Positions 57,657-64,000 of a stretch of 64,000 nt of DNA are shown here, piece after piece. Source of the DNA: Lotus japonicus. Taxonomy: Eukaryota > Streptophyta > Magnoliopsida > Fabales > Fabaceae. The number at the start of each line of letters is the position of its first letter. The first letter of the stretch is position 1. The notes under the pieces were generated by a model, which was given only the letters and a program-made list of their open reading frames with translations, ran no database searches and was not told where the DNA came from. The stretch covers positions 101,332,981 through 101,396,980 of the forward strand of contig NC_080041.1 of NCBI RefSeq assembly GCF_012489685.1, read 5' to 3'. Both the position numbers and the translations under genes were made by a program.

Positions 57657-60600
57657 ATGGTGTTTAGGAATAATGCAATTCAAGCAGGGAGTTTGGATGT
57701 GGGAAAGTCAAAGGGAAGAATGAAGAATGATGATGCTGAGGAGGAGATTGAATGTTGTGTTCAATTTAGTTTCATTAGAAGTTGCATACCTTCAAGATCA
57801 AAGGTTAATAGCTCCATAGGTAGCACCAGTACTCACTATGGTAATTTTCTTTCCTCATATGCCTCACTTCTTTGGTTTCTGGAAATATTTTCTATTTGTA
57901 ATTAGTGTTAGGTGGAATTTTTTTTGATCTTTGATCTTTGGTTCTATCCATCCCTTTTCATCTTTGAGCTTCTAATTGTAGTTTTAAGAAACCATAAGAA
58001 TTATGAGTTAATTATAATGATATAAACTTTTATTGTGTGTTCTTTGACTCCTAGAGGAATTTGGAGGTCTTATAACCTAATCTTTTTGTAATCAATTTAG
58101 TTTCAAAGCAATAATCGATTGTGCATTACCACAGAAGAGCTGCATAATCTTTTTGTAAGTAGTAGCAGTAGCACTATCTCCTTTTGATCTTAATTATTTA
58201 CCCAAAAGGCAGAGAAAGGCTTCTCTATCTGTCATGAAACTTCGTAGCAACTTGGGGTTCTTAAGTGGTAATGGTAGGCTAGGGTTCAGTAAAGCTCTTA
58301 CATAACATATTCAATTCCTAAAGCCAAAAAAAATTGTTGATTCATCCTAGTAAGGAAGAACATCTTATGGTTCAAAACTTAGGATTTGACAATCAGTGTT
58401 CATCGTTGAATGATATAAAAATTTTAACCTTTTTTTCCTTGAGTTGTCATGAATAAATTCTTTATGCTATGTGAGTCCTATCACCATTTTATCTCCATTG
58501 TACTTCATTATGCAACGCCGCCTATGTTGTGTCATAGCCGGTCCTAAGCCCGGGTAAAGGAGGAAGGTTGTGTTAAGACTGCGGCAGCCAACGTAAAACT
58601 GACTGTATCTTTAATATGGATCAAGTGATCCATATAGCCGAACTCACTTAGTAGGACAAGGCTTTTGTTGTTATTGTTGTTGTTGTTGCTGTGCTTCACT
58701 ATGCCTAGTTATTGTGAAATGTTGCTGATCCCGTAATAAAGTTGCAAAAAGTGTAGCTTGTAAGGATTATGTAATAATGGTTTTTTTAATTCTTATGTCC
58801 TGAAATTTGTTGATAATACCAAAAATTGATTATTGAATTTAAGTATGATTTTCTTTTTAATTAGTGGATAAGAAACCTGCAGCTGAGGAAAACAAAAAGG
58901 AAACAAGTGCTCCTCCAGGGTCCTCTACAACAAGTAATGCAGAAAGTATCCCTTCTACCCCAAAATTCAGCGAGGAGTTGAAGGTTTCGTCTCATTTGAG
59001 AAAATTCAAATTCAATGAGCTTAAGGTGGCAACTAGGAATTTCAGACCAGAGAGTCTTCTTGGTGAGGGAGGTTTTGGTTGTGTCTTCAAGGGTTGGATT
59101 GAGGAGAACGGAACTGCACCTGTGAAACCAGGTACTGGGCTAACTGTTGCGGTCAAGACCCTCAACCATGATGGACTTCAGGGTCACAAAGAGTGGCTTG
59201 TATGAACCTCATATATCCTTCTCAATTTTTGTTCTTCTATGAATGTTTCTTCTTCAATTCCTCTTTGGTAATGTTCTTGATTTCTTTATTTTGAACCCTT
59301 TCCCAGGCCGAGTTAAACATTCTTGGTGACCTTGTTCATCCGAATCTGGTTAAATTGATTGGTTTCTGTATTGAAGATGACCAAAGATTATTGGTTTACG
59401 AGTTTATGCCCCGTGGAAGTTTGGAGAACCACCTCTTCAGAAGTACAGTACAAACCTTTTTTTATTTTTGTTTCATGCCTTTGCTACTGCTTGTTTAGTT
59501 CTGGAGTCCATTGTCACAGCAACAAATTTGGATGTTCTTAACACACATTAAATAAAAGATTTATCACACCAGAGATGTAGTTTTGTTGAAAATGATCTTG
59601 ATTATTACTGAAGCTACCACTTTTTTCAGTATAAACATTGATGTCACATTCCCTGTTCAATGATTCATAACTAGTTGTACTTGTATAGTCTTGTGTTTCT
59701 AGTTGATTCACAGGTTTTCACACTTAGAAAAAAACAAACCAGAACAAAATGATTATCTTCCTATATTGCATTGTTCTTTCTGCTTTGCACTATGCTCTTA
59801 GAAATTTCAATGCATAAGTGAGCTAATTTTTTTCTGGTAACAACCATGAACTGTGCAGAAGGGTCCTTGCCTCTTCCTTGGCTTATCAGAATGAAAATTG
59901 CACTTGGTGCGGCCAGAGGTCTTTATTTTCTCCATGAAGAAGCTCAGAGGCCTATAATCTATCGCGATTTCAAGACATCTAATATTCTGTTAGATGCGGT
60001 ATGTGAGCTTCTGGTCAAAAAGTTCTTAAATTATTTTCTATGCTTCCCCCAACTTTAAAACACAAAGGGAAAATTGTTTTTAGGAATACAATGCAAAGCT
60101 CTCTGATTTTGGACTCGCCAAAGATGGTCCTGAAGGGGAAAAGACTCACATATCAACACGAGTTATGGGAACATATGGTTATGCAGCTCCTGAGTATGTG
60201 ATGACTGGTGAGTTTCCTTTTTTTGTTGATTTGTATTTCATAAAATTTAGACTTCACCGCGTGATTCGGACTCTAGATTGCAAATGGTATCTGGGATTGC
60301 TTATAAATCTGGAAGCTTACCAAAAAAAAACATTTAACTGGAAACTTTTGTCGCATTAATATAATTTTCAAGCTAAATTCCTGTTAGTTACAAGTTTTTT
60401 GGTCTGTTGAGCCTTTTTCCCCTGTACAAACTTGAGTTTTTGTTTGCATTTAAAGTGTTGACATAATAAATGCTAAATGTTTGCATAGATTGTTATGATT
60501 TCATACCCAAGTCTCCATATTCGAGCATAAGCCACAAAAAATCTTCTTTGTAATGCATTGACACTTAGGTATGAAATCATTCATGTGCCTTCATCCTACA

Positions 60601-62231
60601 CTTCAAACTTTTAAGATAGTTAGTTCATGGTATTTAATCAGAGCCTCTATAACTATGTGGTTTAGAGTTCTATTGTTGGGGGGCCTTTATTCTTCAAAAG
60701 AGAAGTTAATTTTGAACACTAGGTAGGTGGACTTTTGTCATAGAATTTAGGCTAGGCCTAACTCAGCCACAGGTTAGCTCGTAAGGTGAAGACTATCAAC
60801 ACCTTTATAAAGACTATTTTATTCATATCTGTAATCAATTTAGCATCTTAACACACCTCCCATGCTGAAGATTGGACATCTGAAGCATAGAGTTTGTGAA
60901 TTGATGGCTGCAGTGAAGGCAGCCTAGGGTGGCCGCAATGAAGGCGGAAATTTGCTGGGTGGCTAAAATCAAGGAAGCTATGGGTTTCGCAATGAAGTGG
61001 ATCAGGCTTGTTAATAGCGGCGCAATAGCGCTATAGCGTAGTGCCCTGGGGGTTCACCGCTACTCCACTATTCACCGCTATTTGCACTATTTTCCGCTAT
61101 AGCGCTCGAAATTGCGTTTTTTGGGCTTGCCGCTACGCTACGCTATCCGCCATTAACAACCCTGAAGTGGATATGCTTTCATACTAGTTTAGACCTCGGG
61201 CCTAGGCCTTTCTCTACTCCTTAGACATTCACAGCATTTATAAGAACTATTTTTCCTATATTCTTGTCAATTTAGATTTTTAACACTTCTGATTGTCAAT
61301 GCTTTAAATCCAAAGGACTCTTGTGTGAGGGGTAGTATTAGAGATAAAACCATTCACACATGCCATCAGCTAACAACTTAGACTTTTAGGATAATTTTTT
61401 TAGTGAGTTAAGACACTGCATTGAAAAGTTGGATACACATCAACTACATTAAATCATCAAGTACCAAAACCAAATGAAGGTTTCATCCTTAAAAGCAGGG
61501 TAAGAGGGCCTTCATTACTGAATAATAATATTATTTTTCTTCTTTATCTATTATAAATGTCCCTTTAAAATGTATGATTTTTATCTTCAAATCAAGAAGG
61601 TGTCATGGTGAAATAAAATTTGAGAAACTGTTGTCAGGTTTTTTCATAATCAATTGATGTCCCTTTTGCATAGTTGCACACTTGCAGTTTTAATTTTGAC
61701 CTGAACTGTCAATTCTGATCAGGACATTTGACTACAAAAAGTGATGTATATAGTTTTGGAGTAGTGCTACTTGAAATGCTCACTGGCCGGCGATCTATCG
61801 ATAAGAATAGACCAAACGGCGAGCACAATCTCGTGGAGTGGGCAAGACCTGTACTTGGAGACCGGAGAACCTTCTTCCAGATAATTGATCCTCGCCTCGA
61901 AGGTCACTTCTCAGTGAAAGGGGCGCAGAAAGCTGGCCATCTAGCGGCTCAATGTCTCAGCCGTGATCCAAAATCGAGACCTAAGATGAGTGAAGTTGTG
62001 CAAGCTCTAAAGCCATTGCAAAACCTCAAGGACATGGCTATCTCATCTTCTCAGTTCCAATTTGTGCGAGTAGATCGAACCACGTCCTTGCCAAGGTCTA
62101 AAAATGGCATGCAAACACAGTTAACATCTTTATCAAGGAAGGGTCAACCTGTGAGGATCTTGTCGAGTCCAAACCGTCCACACGGTTCTCCATTTCATCA
62201 TTTTAGCAAGTCACCAAAGCCTAATGGGTAA
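57657..62231 (+). CDS. Receptor-like cytoplasmic kinase, PBL34/35/36 group (RLCK VII)
   Basis: A Ser/Thr kinase of the family that relays signals from plasma-membrane pattern receptors. Six exons: 57657-57840, 58865-59199, 59307-59442, 59859-59998, 60084-60207, 61723-62231. Phases fit: 475 residues ending PKPNG and TAA. The N-terminal part has [17 protein letters not shown], the place of possible palmitoylation in this group. There is no Met-Gly start, so myristoylation is not predicted. The kinase domain has [19 protein letters not shown], the lysine in [38 protein letters not shown] and [20 protein letters not shown]; all catalytic residues are kept. The tail [12 protein letters not shown] matches PBL34. 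I chose the ATG at 57657 because the only earlier in-frame codon is not ATG. Intron 1 holds a LINE end, and intron 5 holds a TRIM-like repeat and a MITE. Confidence 0.95.
58500..58690 (+). mobile_element. 3' end of an L1-type LINE in PBL intron 1
   Basis: ATAGCCGAACTCACTTAGTA, GGACAAGGCTTTTGTTGTTA and a (TTG)n tail are the common 3' end of plant L1 LINEs. Upstream, AGCCGGTCCTAAGCCCGGGT belongs to the same 3' UTR type. Severely 5' truncated. Confidence 0.7.
60730..60860 (-). repeat. TRIM-like repeat in PBL intron 5
   Basis: On the minus strand, TTTATAAAGGTGTTGATAGT, CTTCACCTTACGAGCTAACC and GGCTGAGTTAGGCCTAGCC follow the pattern of the repeats at 17.9 kb and 36.9/40.1 kb. Confidence 0.55.
61003..61162. 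mobile_element. Mutator-type MITE with 10 bp target duplication
   Basis: The left end CAGGCTTGTTAATAGCGG and the inverted right end GGGTTGTTAATGGCGG pair; the interior is rich in CGCTATAGCG. TGAAGTGGAT occurs at 60993-61002 and 61163-61172, a duplication length that fits Mutator-like elements (9-10 bp). Related to 27781-27994. Confidence 0.8.
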
Positions 62232-62930
62232 GAATAAAGGTGCGCCCTTCAATTTGTTTCCTTATTCATTCAGTTCCCTCAACTTTGGCCATCAGCTGAT
62301 CAGGTGAACGAAACTGTTGTGTTTTTGAGAGTTGCTCTCTCTAAAACTTGAGGAATCATCCCGGTTTTCTGTTATTTTATTCTCTCAAATAAGATTGAGG
62401 GAACCATGACACAGTTTACTACCAAGTTGACAGAAGGTGAAGATCAAACATCATGTACAGCTTTCACTTGGGGAATTTGTTATTGTGAAGTTGTTATACT
62501 TTTTCCACCTTTCCATAGGTTTCCTTCCATTTAGAATGTATTTTTTGTAAAGAAAAGTGGCGGTGTTAACGCATGTTATCCATAGACATTTGCACACCCC
62601 TTGATCAATATACTTTCCAGTAAGTGCTTATTAATGTAATTAAATGATATACTTGGAATTCAATGCTTGACTTAAAAGTTCTGGATTTCAATCCTAGACA
62701 CCACATGGGCGTAGACACCCAGATCGCGAAAGAAAGAACAGTGAGTAATGAATCTGATATATGACGTGATGTGATAAAAAATTAGAGATAAAAGGAGAAA
62801 TAAAGTGTCATTACTGTTTAGTGTCTATGTATCATAACTGCTTTGTGTGGGGCTATTTTTTGACTTTTGGTGTTTTCACTCCTCATGTTGAACTCAAACA
62901 AAGACACTATTATAGTTTGTTCCTGATTGT
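62232..62930. other. PBL 3' region
   Basis: Presumed 3' UTR, then intergenic DNA. GTGATGTGATAAAAAATTAG at about 62770 belongs to the dispersed phrase family noted upstream of PBL. No gene. Confidence 0.5.
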
Positions 62931-63045
62931 AGGTAAGTACTTATTCATAAACTAATATGAACCACCTATGAAAATTAATTCAAATCAGCTTATAAAAATG
63001 TCACAAGTTTATCCAAACACTTACATAGCTGCTTATGCACTTAGT
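62931..63045. mobile_element. Decayed third copy of the AGCTTAT-rich MITE
   Basis: GTACTTATTCATAAACTA, AATCAGCTTATAAAAATGTC and ATAGCTGCTTATGCACTTAG follow the order of the better copies at 26009 and 56344 but are strongly diverged. Confidence 0.45.
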
Positions 63046-64000
63046 GCCAACTTCAAATAGGTTGGCATCATGCCACCAAAAAACAAAAAGATTGACACGG
63101 CGCCTTCTATGTAGTTTTTATCTTCAAGGAATTAAATATTCTTTTGGGGCGTGTTTAGTGCTAGAGTACCAGATACATTTCTTGCAACGTGCTTGTTTCA
63201 GGGTTGGTGAAATTATTGATGGGAAAGTGAATTAATGTTTGGTATGAATTTTTAATAAATATTTCTGATGAGCATTATTGATTGGTATATTACTAACGGA
63301 ATTTGCAATTTTTATATTCCATCCTTACATGACTTCACATGAATAAGAAACAATTGTTATTCCTTCTACAGAAGCTACACACTTTTATAAAGGCTACAAC
63401 TTCAAATCTCAGTTTCATAGTAGCATTCAAGACATCTAATTCATTGACCAATAAAAAGACATCTAATTCAACCTAGGCAACAAATATTAAACCATATTTT
63501 TCAAACTTGAAGACCCTTGTAGTTTTCTTTTACGTAATAATGCGTCTTCTATATTTTACGACACGCCTTTAAATTCCAATATAAGGATAGTTAATATAAG
63601 GAAAGCTGAATAATCATTTCATATATTCTGAAAGAAATTTGAACAAAATTGGAAGGCTTGCATGACTATGGTTTCCTCAAAATATGATTTTGATTCATTC
63701 ACACATCATTCTCTTCTATTGTATTATCACCCATTTTATCTTTCTATCTCTCACCTTTTTTTCTTATCACATCACTCATCATATATCTCATTTGTCTCAC
63801 ATTTAAGGGTGTGAGTGTACTTGCAATGTCAACCAGATTTTTTCCTTCAAAATATGCTAAGAAAGAAGTCATAAAAAAACATCATTAAAACATAAGATAC
63901 CAAACAACCCTTGAACAAAGGATGTATTGATTCAAATAATATGCCGTGAAAGAAAACAAAGACCCTAATTAAGTGATGACCCTGCTTGGCAGAACACATA
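63046..64000. other. Intergenic AT-rich DNA at the window end
   Basis: Only short ORFs. 63700-63810 is pyrimidine-rich (TCTATCTCTCACC, TTATCACATCACTCATCATA) and matches, inverted, phrases at 56.9 and 62.8 kb. Nothing else seen. Confidence 0.45.

Noticed and set aside
1..64000. A wholly new multi-gene system
   Set aside because: Every intact gene belongs to a known plant family and the spacer DNA is mostly transposon-derived. The novelty is in the altered actin and the gene-capturing elements, not in a new gene cluster.

Overview
The window is plant nuclear DNA: AT-rich introns with GT/AG splice sites, an LTR retrotransposon, CACTA elements and many MITEs, LINEs and SINEs. The protein genes have clear Arabidopsis counterparts. 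The MITE types (for example the foldback with GTGTAAACCAT ends at 48.85 kb) look like those of papilionoid legumes, so a legume is likely; I cannot name the species.

Layout. 0.87-25.1 kb (+): 27 exons of a PPIP5K/VIH inositol-pyrophosphate kinase-phosphatase. Its first exons lie left of the window. Its second intron here holds a 5.4 kb Ty1/copia element in antisense, with identical LTRs and a gag/pol frame break. 28.3-28.9 kb (-): an intact h-type thioredoxin with WCGPC and an N-terminal MGG. 34.7-35.3 kb (-): a decayed paralogue of that thioredoxin (WSGTC, frameshift, no start codon), cut off by a TIR element that carries a GGT-type minisatellite. 36.9-40.1 kb: a CACTA-type element inside a TRIM-like repeat, carrying three exons of a calcium-binding endonuclease/exonuclease/phosphatase gene. 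41.7-46.5 kb: a second CACTA-like region with four exons of an ARF4-like auxin response factor and an N-terminal fragment of a MEKK1-like MAP3K. 46.7-49.1 kb (-): an intact four-exon gene for a divergent actin that lacks the residues actin uses to hydrolyse ATP. 49-57 kb: repeats, including a decayed gypsy-type ORF region. 57.66-62.23 kb (+): a complete six-exon receptor-like cytoplasmic kinase of the PBL34/35/36 group.

How the genes relate. The VIH and PBL genes are neighbours in Arabidopsis (At3g01310 and At3g01300, from memory), so the two ends of the window look like an old gene pair pushed about 32 kb apart by insertions. There are no operons and no sign of one shared pathway. The most unusual items are the actin without catalytic residues and the two gene-capturing CACTA-type elements. 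I found no defence system, CRISPR array or evidence of a wholly new multi-gene system.
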